Positions 16,839-24,162 of a DNA stretch of 50,753 bases are shown piece by piece (the first letter of the stretch is position 1; each line of letters opens with the position of its first letter). The stretch covers positions 1 through 50,753 of the forward strand of contig JACRBM010000069.1 in NCBI GenBank assembly GCA_016219275.1. The letters run 5' to 3'. The DNA is from Chloroflexota bacterium. Lineage in GTDB: Bacteria; Chloroflexota; Anaerolineae; UBA4142. The notes under the pieces are model-generated. The model did not search any database. It worked only from the letters and a program-made list of their open reading frames with translations, and was not told the origin of the DNA. The position numbers were made by a program, and so were the translations under genes.

Positions 16839-16854
16839 TTTAGGGAGAAGTGAT

Positions 16855-17313
16855 ATGCCTGATCTTGGTGCGTTGGGTCCGATTCTGCAACTCGTCGCCG
16901 CGTTCTTCGGCGCGTACCTGCTCGCGATTTGGATTAGTCTAATCGTGTGGACGTTCCGCGATGTGCGTTCGCGTTCGCGCGATCTGTTCATGCAACTCTT
17001 GTCGGTCGCGCTCGTCATCATCTTTAACATTCCTGGGTTGCTGTTGTACTTTTTGTTGCGCCCGCGCGAAACACTTGCGGAGCAGTACGAACGCGAGTTA
17101 TCTGAAGAAGCGTTGCTCCAGGACATTGAAGAACGGCAGGCATGCCCGGCGTGTCAACAAAAAATCAAAGATGATTTTCTCTACTGCCCCAATTGCCACA
17201 CCAAATTGAAACGCCGTTGTGACAACTGTCATCGCATCACGAGTCTGCGCTGGAACATTTGCCCATTTTGCGGCGCACCCGCAACTGCGCCGAATCTGCC
17301 ACCGCCGCCGTAA
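16855..17313 (+). CDS. Membrane protein with C-terminal double zinc ribbon
   Basis: The 152-residue product has two transmembrane helices (about 7-28 and 42-66) and a cytoplasmic tail with four CxxC pairs (CPAC, CPNC, CDNC, CPFC), i.e. two zinc ribbons. The start is ATG 16855 (MPDLGALG), five bases after AGGGAGAAG. Such small zinc-ribbon membrane proteins are common in Chloroflexota, and their role is unknown. It is monocistronic, with a terminator directly after the stop codon. Confidence 0.8.
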   Translation: MPDLGALGPILQLVAAFFGAYLLAIWISLIVWTFRDVRSRSRDLFMQLLSVALVIIFNIPGLLLYFLLRPRETLAEQYERELSEEALLQDIEERQACPACQQKIKDDFLYCPNCHTKLKRRCDNCHRITSLRWNICPFCGAPATAPNLPPPP

Positions 17314-17320
17314 AACATCA

Positions 17321-17361
17321 GACCCGCAGGGTCGCTCACGCGAAAACCCTGCGGGTCTTTT
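17321..17361 (+). terminator. Rho-independent terminator of the zinc-ribbon gene
   Basis: GACCCGCAGGGT (17321-17332) pairs perfectly with ACCCTGCGGGTC (17346-17357), followed by TTTTATTT. Each arm is itself close to a palindrome, like the dispersed double palindromes elsewhere in the window. The remaining bases to 17559 hold nothing that I can identify. Confidence 0.75.
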
Positions 17362-17559
17362 ATTTGTGTTCCATCTCCCCGAGACGTTCTGACGTTTGTC
17401 AACACCCCGGTTCGCCCGCGTGTCCACAACACGTTTGGCGCGTCGCGATTTTCCGCGCATTGTTGCGAATCAACAACCAGAGTTTCGTATGCCACGGATA
17501 AGGCGCGCGCATGTTCGTCCAAAAGTTGTCGAGCGTGCCGCGTCGCCAGCGCGATGCGC

Positions 17560-18987
17560 TCATTCGCCTTCGCCTGCCACGCGAACCTGGATCATATTCG
17601 TTCGCCCGGCAATACCGGCGGGAACGCCGGCGGTGATGACCGCGATCTGTCCTTTCTCGATCAAGCCCTGCTCCATCGCCGCCGCGAGACTTTCCGCGAT
17701 GATGGCTTCGGCGGAGGTCGCGTGACTGAGCAACGCACAGCGCACGCCCCACACGAGCGCGAGCCGTCGTTGCGTGCGCTCATTCGACGTGACCGCGAGA
17801 ATCGGCGTGGGCGCGCGATGGCGCGAGATCATGCGCGCGGTGTGCCCGCTCGACGTGAGCGCGATGATGAGACGCGCGTTCAATTGCTTGGCGATGTCGC
17901 CGACCGCGTTGCCGATCACGTCCGTGATACCCGCCGACGCGTCGCGATTCTCACGCGGCATCCCGCGATAACGCACGCGCTCTTCCGTCACCTGTGCGAT
18001 GCGCGCCATGATTTCCGTGGCTTGCAACGGATACTTGCCCGCCGCCGTTTCGCCCGATAGCATCACCGCGTCCGTGCCGTCGAGGATCGCGTTCGCCACA
18101 TCGCTCGCCTCCGCGCGCGTCGGGCGCGGATTTGCGATCATAGATTCGAGCATCTGCGTCGCGGTAATCACCGGCTTGCCGACGGCGTTCGCCTTGCGAA
18201 TGATCGTCTTTTGATAGATCGGTACTTGCTCCGGCGGCGTCTCCACACCCAGGTCGCCGCGCGCGACCATCACCCCATCGCTCACGGCGATGATCGCGTC
18301 AATTTGATCGAGCGCCTCCGGCTTTTCGATTTTCGCGATGATGGGAATGAACGCGTTCTGCCCCGCGATCAGCCGACGCAATTCGAGCACGTCGTCCGCG
18401 CGGCGCACGAACGAGAGCGCGAGATAGTCCAGTTCCTGCTCGACCGCAAACAGCGCGTCCGTTCGATCCTTGGGTGTTAGCGCGGAAAGTTGCAGCGGTA
18501 CGTTCGGCAAGTTGACGCCTTTGCGCGATTTCAACTCGCCGCCTTCAACAACCTGGGTCACTACATCCGTGTCGGTCTTGGAGAGGACGCGCAGTTCAAT
18601 CGCGCCGTCGTCAATCAAAATGCGATCACCCGGACTCGCGGCGTGCGGGAGTTCCGGCAAATCAATGCTCGCGATTTCCGAGTTGCCTTCGACCACACGC
18701 GTCGTCAGCGTGAACGTCGCGCCGTCCACCAGCATCACCGGTGCTTGCGCCAGCACGCCGATGCGAATTTTCGGACCTTGCAAATCGCCCATCAACGCAA
18801 TCGTCGCGCTTTCTTCGCGTGCGAGGCGGCGCACACGCGCGATGCGCGCGGTGTGCGTCGCGTGATCGCCGTGCGAAAAATTCAGCCGCGCCACGTCCAT
18901 CCCGGCGCGAATCAAGCCGCGCACCATGTCGTCCGAATCGGTCGCTGGTCCCAGCGTGCAAACGATGCGGGTGCGTTGTGGTAGCAT
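17560..18987 (-). CDS. pyk: Pyruvate kinase
   Basis: The 475-residue enzyme converts phosphoenolpyruvate and ADP to pyruvate and ATP. It shows RTRIVCTLGPATDS, ARLNFSHGDH, the GPKIRIG loop, PIIAKIEKPEALDQID (catalytic Lys), MVARGDLGVE, KPVITATQMLESM and TRAEASDVANAILDGTDAVMLSGETA, plus a C-terminal allosteric-type domain. The start ATG 18987 overlaps the stop of the upstream DtxR-family gene as TGATG, so translation is probably coupled. No terminator was seen after the gene. Coupling a glycolytic enzyme to a metal-dependent regulator is unusual. Confidence 0.96.
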   Translation of the reverse strand: MLPQRTRIVCTLGPATDSDDMVRGLIRAGMDVARLNFSHGDHATHTARIARVRRLAREESATIALMGDLQGPKIRIGVLAQAPVMLVDGATFTLTTRVVEGNSEIASIDLPELPHAASPGDRILIDDGAIELRVLSKTDTDVVTQVVEGGELKSRKGVNLPNVPLQLSALTPKDRTDALFAVEQELDYLALSFVRRADDVLELRRLIAGQNAFIPIIAKIEKPEALDQIDAIIAVSDGVMVARGDLGVETPPEQVPIYQKTIIRKANAVGKPVITATQMLESMIANPRPTRAEASDVANAILDGTDAVMLSGETAAGKYPLQATEIMARIAQVTEERVRYRGMPRENRDASAGITDVIGNAVGDIAKQLNARLIIALTSSGHTARMISRHRAPTPILAVTSNERTQRRLALVWGVRCALLSHATSAEAIIAESLAAAMEQGLIEKGQIAVITAGVPAGIAGRTNMIQVRVAGEGE

Positions 18988-19655
18988 CACTCCGCCTTTT
19001 TCACCCAAACGTAACTGGCGACTTCGCGGCTGATCGCCACGGTGCGCGCGCCAACGCGCAACGTGAGCGGTCCACGCAATGGCGCGATCTCGTCCACGCC
19101 GAGTCGCGCGTTCGGCATGATGCCTTGCTTACCTAAATAATCGAGCAGTTCCGCGACATTCTCGGCGTACTCCGAGATGCGCGTCACGCTTACCTTGTCG
19201 CCCACTTTCGCGCCGCTGAGTTGGAAGGTCTTGGGCGCGGGCGCCATACTCTTGGCATTACCGGGAATCGGATTGCCGTGCGGACACGTCGTCGGATAGT
19301 CGAGATGCTTGTTGAGCAACGCGGCAACTTCTTCCGACATCGCGTGTTCGAGCCGGTGCGCTTCGGCGTCGCATTTTGCCCAGTCGAAGCCGAGCACGTC
19401 GGTCAGCCAGCGTTCGACGAGGCGATGCCGATGTTGCAAACGTTCCGCGACGGCTTGTCCTCTCGGCGTCATCGCGATTTCTTTACGGTCATTCAGTTTG
19501 ACGAGACCGTCGCGCGCCATGCGCTTGATGGTCGCCGTGACGGTTGGACGCGAAACGTGCAGCGATTCCGCCAGCCGCGCGCCGATCACGGCTTGCTCTT
19601 CGACTGCCATCATGTAAATGATTTCAAGATACGCTTCGACAGTTGGAGTCGTCAT
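18987..19655 (-). CDS. DtxR/MntR-family metal-dependent transcriptional regulator
   Basis: The 222-residue product has an N-terminal winged helix (EAYLEIIYMMAVEEQAVIGARLAESLHVSRPTVTATIKRM in part, residues 5-65) and a dimerisation/metal-binding domain (about 66-140, with HRHRLVERWL, EAHRLEHAMSEE and CPHGNPIPG). A C-terminal FeoA/SH3-like domain follows (about 150-215). The His, Glu and Cys ligands typical of DtxR/IdeR sites are present. It is divergent from an FTR1-type iron permease gene, and a 20-bp palindrome over that gene's -10 box is the probable operator. AAGGGTGA precedes the ATG. It most likely represses iron uptake when the metal is abundant. Confidence 0.9.
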   Translation of the reverse strand: MTTPTVEAYLEIIYMMAVEEQAVIGARLAESLHVSRPTVTATIKRMARDGLVKLNDRKEIAMTPRGQAVAERLQHRHRLVERWLTDVLGFDWAKCDAEAHRLEHAMSEEVAALLNKHLDYPTTCPHGNPIPGNAKSMAPAPKTFQLSGAKVGDKVSVTRISEYAENVAELLDYLGKQGIMPNARLGVDEIAPLRGPLTLRVGARTVAISREVASYVWVKKAE

Positions 19656-19752
19656 ACATCACCCTTGGTCACGCCTGGAAAAAGCAAGCGGGGGTTGCCC
19701 GCGTGCTATGCCGGGCGGACTCGATGTCTAACGGATGCTTTATCAAAAAGAG

Positions 19753-19786
19753 TTGACAAATTTTATTTGTTAGTGTATACTAACAA
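19753..19786 (+). promoter_or_regulatory. Promoter of FTR1-type gene with overlapping DtxR-type operator
   Basis: TTGACA (19753-19758), a 17-base spacer and TATACT (19776-19781) form a near-consensus promoter pointing to the gene at 19885. A perfect 8+4+8 palindrome, TTGTTAGTGTATACTAACAA (19767-19786), covers the -10 box. Its position beside a DtxR-family regulator gene makes it the likely binding site; bound protein would block RNA polymerase. Confidence 0.75.
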
Positions 19787-19884
19787 TAATAGTTTGCAAC
19801 ACAATACTCTAACTCGTCTTGCGTTTGCGATTATACACGATAAGCCCGCGCGTGTAAAGATGCACGCGCCCAGGAGGAATCACG

Positions 19885-20709
19885 ATGGTTTCCGCATTGC
19901 TCATCACCCTGCGCGAAGGACTCGAAGCCGCGCTCATCGTCGGCATCGTGCTGGGGTACCTGAACAAGACCGGTCAACGCGACCGCACGCCGTTTGCATG
20001 GGCGGGCGTCGCCGCCGCCGCCGGGTTGAGCGCGCTCGCCGCGCTGACGATGCGTTTTATCGGCGCAGAATTGGAAGAACCGTTCGAGCAGATATTTGAA
20101 GGCACGACGATGTGGGTTGCCGTCGCCGTGTTGACGTGGATGATTTTTTGGATGCGCTACCAAGCGCGTTTTCTCAAGAGCGATCTGGAACGGCGCGTGC
20201 AGACGGCGGTGACACGGGGACAGAACTGGGGCGTGTTCACGCTCGCGTTCGTCGCTGTGTTGCGCGAGGGCGTCGAGATGGCGCTGTTCCTCGCGGCGAA
20301 CGCGTTCGCGGCGGATGGGCAGGGTACGCTTGTTGGCGCGCTCCTGGGCTTGGCGCTCGCGACGGCGAGCGGTGTGTTGATCTATGTGTACGCGGTGCGG
20401 CTCGACGTGAAATTATTTTTCACCGTCACCAGCTATCTCTTGATCGTGTTTGCCGCGGGGTTGCTCGCGCATGGCGTTCACGAGTTTCAAGAAATCGGCT
20501 GGTTGCCCATTCTGAGTACGATTGCCTGGGACACCAAAGCGTGGTTGAGCGATCAATCGCCGCTCGGCGCGTTATTGCGCGCGTTGGTGGGCTACAACGA
20601 CAACCCCACTTTGCTCGAAGTTGTGAGTTACCTCGCGTACTGGGTGGTCGTGCTGCAAGCCGTGCGCTGGTGGACGAGACGGTTGGCAACTCAACTCGCG
20701 CGCGCGTGA
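19885..20709 (+). CDS. FTR1-family iron permease
   Basis: The 274-residue protein has about seven transmembrane helices and the two diagnostic REGxE motifs, REGLE (10-14) and REGVE (127-131), which in Ftr1p/EfeU bind Fe(III) during transport. The ribosome site AGGAGGAAT precedes the ATG. The leader is about 95 bases from a strong promoter with an operator. No EfeO or EfeB partner or multicopper oxidase lies nearby, so the oxidase or receptor is either elsewhere or not used. Expression should rise when the DtxR-family repressor releases its site. Confidence 0.9.
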   Translation: MVSALLITLREGLEAALIVGIVLGYLNKTGQRDRTPFAWAGVAAAAGLSALAALTMRFIGAELEEPFEQIFEGTTMWVAVAVLTWMIFWMRYQARFLKSDLERRVQTAVTRGQNWGVFTLAFVAVLREGVEMALFLAANAFAADGQGTLVGALLGLALATASGVLIYVYAVRLDVKLFFTVTSYLLIVFAAGLLAHGVHEFQEIGWLPILSTIAWDTKAWLSDQSPLGALLRALVGYNDNPTLLEVVSYLAYWVVVLQAVRWWTRRLATQLARA

Positions 20710-20739
20710 AAATTGTAGGGCGCACAACTGTGCGCCCGT

Positions 20740-21444
20740 TTACACTTGCTCTGCCAGGATAATCGCTTCCGCGATTTCGCGCATACTCTTGCGCGCGTTG
20801 CGCGCTTGGAGTTGAATCCGCGCGAACGCGTCCGGCTCCTCGATCGTGTGCCGCTTCATCAAAATCCCTTTGGCGCGCTCGACCAACTTGCGCGTCTCCA
20901 ACGCTTCCTTCAGCCCACCGACTTCGTCGTAGAGCACCGCCTTTTCCAATTCGCCGGCGGCGACATCCGCGATGATCGAAATCAGTTCGATATCGTCCGG
21001 CGTGTACTCGCGCCCCTCGCGTGTTTGCACGTTCAGCACGCCGATGATTTTGCCGCGCGAGATAAGCGGCACAGCAAGGAGTGATTGAAACGCCTGCTCT
21101 TTCGTTTCGGGCAGATACTTGAAATGCGGATCGCGGGAGGCGTGGCTTGCGGCGACCGGTTTGCCGATCTTGGCGGCGTGCCCGGTCAACCCTTCGCCAA
21201 ACTTGAGCCGCGCGTGCCCCACCGCTTCGGTCGCCAGACCGGTAGTGGCTTTCAGCACGAGGAATTTGCCGTCGTCGTCGAGCAGGTAGATGGAGCACGA
21301 ATCCACGTCCATCACGCGCGCGGTCTTGCGCGTGATCAGCCCGAGGATCTGGTCGAGCGAGTAAACCGCGCTAATCGCGCGGGTGATTTCGCGCAACACG
21401 GCAAGTTGTGCGCGCAAGCGTTTTTCGTTTTCCGTGGTTGTCAT
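20740..21444 (-). CDS. GAF-ANTAR regulator
   Basis: The 234-residue product has a GAF domain (about 20-160, with DSCSIYLLDDDGKFLVLKAT in part and GKIIGVLNVQTREGREY) followed by an ANTAR RNA-binding domain (about 165-232, with LETRKLVERAKGILMKRHTIEEPDAF in part and MREIAEAIILAE). ANTAR proteins bind paired hexaloop hairpins in nascent RNA and prevent termination. The GAF domain would sense a small molecule or redox state. The start is ATG 21444. A promoter ends so close that the mRNA is probably leaderless, and no ribosome site is visible. It lies tail-to-tail with the FTR1-type gene, 30 bases apart. Confidence 0.85.
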   Translation of the reverse strand: MTTTENEKRLRAQLAVLREITRAISAVYSLDQILGLITRKTARVMDVDSCSIYLLDDDGKFLVLKATTGLATEAVGHARLKFGEGLTGHAAKIGKPVAASHASRDPHFKYLPETKEQAFQSLLAVPLISRGKIIGVLNVQTREGREYTPDDIELISIIADVAAGELEKAVLYDEVGGLKEALETRKLVERAKGILMKRHTIEEPDAFARIQLQARNARKSMREIAEAIILAEQV

Positions 21445-21452
21445 AGTCACGG

Positions 21453-21481
21453 ATTATAGCGAGCGGGGTCTTGTTCGTCAA
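21453..21481 (-). promoter_or_regulatory. Strong promoter giving a probable leaderless mRNA
   Basis: The minus strand reads TTGACG (21476-21481), a 17-base spacer and TATAAT (21453-21458). Transcription should start within a few bases of the ATG at 21444 or the in-frame GTG at 21450. Confidence 0.7.
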
Positions 21482-21576
21482 ACTCGGATTTGGCTCACGT
21501 TGGGCGCTAAGACCGCCGCACCGGCGCACCGAGCGCCGCGTTGCCGGACGTTGAAGTGGCTCGCGCCAAAACCCGT

Positions 21577-21605
21577 TTGACACGACAGCCCGGCTGTCGT
21601 ATACT
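21577..21605 (+). promoter_or_regulatory. RRM-gene promoter with palindrome filling the spacer
   Basis: TTGACA (21577-21582) and TATACT (21600-21605) are 17 bases apart. A perfect 9+1+9 palindrome with arms ACGACAGCC and GGCTGTCGT runs from 21582 to 21600, exactly between the two boxes. This is a good operator position. The leader to the ATG at 21692 is about 80 bases. Confidence 0.7.
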
Positions 21606-21691
21606 TGCGGTAGGAGGGACGGACAGCGCGTCGTAGTCGCCCCAAAATTTTTTGAGCCGACCCAGCGGGCGGCATCAAGGAGCCAGAGGAG

Positions 21692-22030
21692 ATGGAAGCG
21701 AAATTGTACGTCGGTAATTTGTCGTACTCGACGACCGAGGACGATCTGCGCGATTTGTTCGCGCAAGCGGGCACCGTCAAGTCCGTGATGGTCATCAAGG
21801 ATCGCGAAACCGGGCGATCCAAAGGATTCGGGTTCGTCGAGATGGGTACTCAGGAAGAAGCGCAAAACGCCATCACCAAGTTTAACGCTTCCAAATTCCA
21901 GGACCGCGCGCTGACGGTGAATCTCGCCCGTCCGCGCGAGGAACAGCCCCGCGGTGGATTCGGCGGCGGCGGCAGACGCGGTGGTGATCGCCCGCGTGGC
22001 GGCGGCGGACGCCGCGATCGCGAATTCTAA
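21692..22030 (+). CDS. RRM-domain RNA-binding protein with Gly/Arg-rich tail
   Basis: The 112-residue protein has one RNA-recognition motif (about 3-80) with RNP2 LYVGNL (5-10) and RNP1 KGFGFVEM (44-51). It ends in an RGG-type tail, GGFGGGGRRGGDRPRGGGG. It resembles cyanobacterial and plant glycine-rich RNA-binding proteins, several of which respond to cold. AGAGGAG precedes the ATG. The gene is monocistronic, with a strong promoter containing a palindrome and a strong terminator. The RNA targets are unknown. Confidence 0.92.
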   Translation: MEAKLYVGNLSYSTTEDDLRDLFAQAGTVKSVMVIKDRETGRSKGFGFVEMGTQEEAQNAITKFNASKFQDRALTVNLARPREEQPRGGFGGGGRRGGDRPRGGGGRRDREF

Positions 22031-22051
22031 TAAGTAGAATCGCGCAAGCGC

Positions 22052-22084
22052 AACCCTGTCTCAAATTGAGGCAGGGTTTTATTT
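22052..22084 (+). terminator. Rho-independent terminator of the RRM gene
   Basis: AACCCTGTCTCAA and TTGAGGCAGGGTT form a 13-pair stem with one wobble, followed by TTTTATTTT, 21 bases after the stop codon. Confidence 0.9.
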
Positions 22085-22100
22085 TAGGCGCGCGGGATAT

Positions 22101-22128
22101 TTGCAATTCGGTTTGAAATGGGTAGAAT
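22101..22128 (+). promoter_or_regulatory. Putative promoter of the PrsW-like gene
   Basis: TTGCAA (22101-22106), a 16-base spacer and TAGAAT (22123-22128) predict a start about 20 bases before the GTG codon at 22154. Confidence 0.5.
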
Positions 22129-22153
22129 AGCGCCAAATCGTTGAGGAGGACGC

Positions 22154-23383
22154 GTGGAAGACACATCACTGCGGATCAAGCATGTTTTAACCGGTTCCCC
22201 GTTACGCCAGCCCGTTTATGCCGTGCTGTTTGGAATTGCGCTCATCGCGCTGTTGTTGCTCGGCGCGTACAATTTGTTGTGGCCCCTGTACGGCGGTGCA
22301 CCGCTGATTTTGCAAACGTTCATCACCGGCGCGTTTGTCGCGATCATCGTTTCGATTCCCGCGGTCGCGGTCGTGTGGTACCTGGATCGGCGCGAACACG
22401 AATGGCCCTGGCTGCTCCTCGGCGCAGCGCTGTGGGGCGCGGTCGTCAGCGCGAGCATGTCGTCCTTGCTGGGTAGCGCCTTGTATGGCTTTTTCTTGCG
22501 CGCGGCGAAGCAAACCGGCGGCACGTTTATGGGCATGACAGCAGACTCGGTCACGACCGTTTTTGCGACGCCGATTGTCGAAGAGATTATCAAAGGCATC
22601 GCGATCCTGATTTTGTTCTGGCTCTTGCGCGCGGACTTTGACGATTTGCGCGACGGCTTGGTCTATGGCGCGATGGTCGGGCTGGGTTTCAACGCGGCGC
22701 AGTACGCGGTCAATCTGCTCGATGCGTTCGTCATAAGCGGTCGCCCGCCGTACCTGGGTCTCGGCGCGTTGCAATTTGTCTTCCTCGGCGTCAACGGACA
22801 TTTTATTTACAGCGCGCTCTTCGGCGCGGGGTTCGGTCTTTCGCGCCAGCTGCACGATGCGCGCTTGAAAATTCTCGCGCCGCTCGGCGGCATTCTGCTG
22901 GCGATCCTCGCGAATATCCTCGCGAATTCGGTCGGCTCGTACTTGATCAACAGCATCGCATTCGCGCTTACCCACGAACGACTTTCGCTCGTGACAACAC
23001 GCGGTTACATTATTTGGATTTCGACCGCGCTCGCTACAGGGGTCATCCACTTTTGGGCGTACATTCTTCTCGTCATCGCGGTGATTCGCAGTGAAGCGTG
23101 GGAAGTGAAAACAATTCGCGAATACTTGTTCAGCGAAGTCGGCGTTTCGGTGACGCCGGACGAATACGTGCAAATCGAACTCGACGCGCCGTTCCAAGGT
23201 CGCATGGTGCCGGGTTATCCGAAGAAGATCGCAACGGCGATTCTCGATGCGCAAGACGAATTGGCGTTTCGCAAGTGGCACGTCGAACACGATGGTGGGG
23301 ATGTGGAGCAGGACGAGATGGTGCAAGCGTGGCGCGCGTACATCGCGCAGTTACGCACGCGAGGCAGGGCGTCCGCGCACTAG
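22154..23383 (+). CDS. PrsW-family intramembrane metalloprotease-like protein
   Basis: The 409-residue product has about eight transmembrane helices and PrsW landmarks: PIVEEIIKG (E143, E144, K147), DGLVYGAMVGLGF (about 167-179) and HFIYSALFGAGFG (H216). PrsW in Bacillus cleaves an anti-sigma factor. In most members the second motif continues to a Glu (GFAxxEN type); here it reads FNAAQY, so one expected acidic residue is Gln and activity may be altered. A C-terminal cytoplasmic region of about 90 residues is additional. The start is GTG 22154, four bases after GAGGAGG. An ECF sigma/anti-sigma pair lies 3 kb away, but no link can be shown. Confidence 0.75.
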   Translation: MEDTSLRIKHVLTGSPLRQPVYAVLFGIALIALLLLGAYNLLWPLYGGAPLILQTFITGAFVAIIVSIPAVAVVWYLDRREHEWPWLLLGAALWGAVVSASMSSLLGSALYGFFLRAAKQTGGTFMGMTADSVTTVFATPIVEEIIKGIAILILFWLLRADFDDLRDGLVYGAMVGLGFNAAQYAVNLLDAFVISGRPPYLGLGALQFVFLGVNGHFIYSALFGAGFGLSRQLHDARLKILAPLGGILLAILANILANSVGSYLINSIAFALTHERLSLVTTRGYIIWISTALATGVIHFWAYILLVIAVIRSEAWEVKTIREYLFSEVGVSVTPDEYVQIELDAPFQGRMVPGYPKKIATAILDAQDELAFRKWHVEHDGGDVEQDEMVQAWRAYIAQLRTRGRASAH

Positions 23384-23419
23384 GTGCGTCCCTTGTTCCC
23401 GTAGACCCGCGCAGCCTTC

Positions 23420-23448
23420 TTGACGTAACTACGAAATGTAACTACAAT
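23420..23448 (+). promoter_or_regulatory. brnTA promoter with twin GTAACTAC repeats
   Basis: TTGACG (23420-23425), a 17-base spacer and TACAAT (23443-23448) lie so close to the ATG at 23454 that the transcript is probably leaderless. Two GTAACTAC direct repeats (23425-23432 and 23438-23445, 13 bases apart) fill the spacer and touch both boxes. They are a plausible BrnA binding site for autorepression. Confidence 0.6.
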
Positions 23449-23453
23449 CAACC

Positions 23454-23767
23454 ATGCGATTTGATTGGGACGAAAACAAGCGTCAATCCAATATCCGGGA
23501 TCATGGAATTGATTTTTTGATGTGCCACCACTCTTTGATGGCTACACGGTGACCGTGGAGGACACGCGCGTTGAATACGGCGAGACGCGCGTTATCACGA
23601 TTGGAATCCTCGAGGGGCGTACCCTCGTTGTGGCGCATACCGAACGCGGAGAGAAGATACGTCTCATTTCGGCTCGAAAGGCAACCAAGTATGAAGAGAT
23701 CGCGTACTTTGAACAAATCACTGACCGATTGGGTGCGACTCGACGCGCAAAGCGACGAAGACATTGA
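23454..23767 (+). pseudogene. brnT: BrnT-family toxin, frameshifted
   Basis: The ATG at 23454 opens MRFDWDENKRQSNIRDHGIDF, in part a clear BrnT N-terminus. The frame then runs to an early stop, while the rest of BrnT (FDGYTVTVEDTRVEYGE, IRLISARKATKYEE) is in the -1 frame and ends at 23767. The switch is at a run of six T (23513-23518); one extra T would restore a 104-residue protein. BrnT is a RelE-like ribonuclease neutralised by BrnA. The run reads T TTT TTG in the zero frame, which is also a canonical -1 slippage heptamer, so programmed frameshifting is possible. A real mutation or a sequencing error is at least as likely. Confidence 0.75.
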
Positions 23768-24056
23768 CTTGTCTGACATTCCGGAAATTACTCCAGAAAT
23801 GTTCGCGCGCGCGGTGGTGCGTCGTGGGCTAAAACCTATCCCTAGCAAGGCGCAAGTCACGCTTCGGCTTGATCGGGATGTGCTGTCATGGTTCAAGACC
23901 CAAGGGCGCGGGTATCAGACGCGGATTAACTCTCTGCTCAGAGCGTATATGGAAGCGCATGGATCCCAGCATTCCAAAACAAATTTGCGCGAACGGAAAA
24001 TACATGCTGCCCGAAAACAGAACGCGCGCGGCTTGTCAGCCACACCACGTCGCTAA
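23691..24056 (+). CDS. brnA: BrnA-family antitoxin
   Basis: The 121-residue product contains the BrnA ribbon-helix-helix signature about 35-95: ITPEMFARAVVRRG, QVTLRLDRDVLSWFKTQGRGYQTRINSLLRAYM in part. A basic tail of about 30 residues extends beyond the usual end. The start at ATG 23691 lies inside the 3' end of brnT, overlapping by 77 bases in another frame, the usual toxin-first order. BrnA neutralises BrnT and represses the operon by binding its promoter. A hairpin follows between this gene and the convergent ABC permease gene. Confidence 0.85.
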   Translation: MKRSRTLNKSLTDWVRLDAQSDEDIDLSDIPEITPEMFARAVVRRGLKPIPSKAQVTLRLDRDVLSWFKTQGRGYQTRINSLLRAYMEAHGSQHSKTNLRERKIHAARKQNARGLSATPRR

Positions 24057-24095
24057 AGGCATTATTATTTTTCTCCGGACGTCGCGCCAAGTCAA

Positions 24096-24124
24096 AGAGC
24101 GCAAAGGTAAAATCTTTGCGCTCT
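24096..24124. terminator. Bidirectional hairpin between convergent genes
   Basis: AGAGCGCAAAG (24096-24106) pairs perfectly with CTTTGCGCTCT (24114-24124). It stands between brnA (ending 24056) and the convergent permease gene (ending 24163). T-tracts are weak on both sides. Confidence 0.5.
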
Positions 24125-24162
24125 TCTCATTTCGTCACTTTAATTTTCCCAATTGAACGTCC

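Noticed and set aside
23454-23767. Programmed -1 frameshift in brnT as a firm claim
   Set aside because: The heptamer is right, but a second one-base deletion at a homopolymer in the lyase gene makes sequencing error or mutation equally likely, so it is kept only as a hypothesis.
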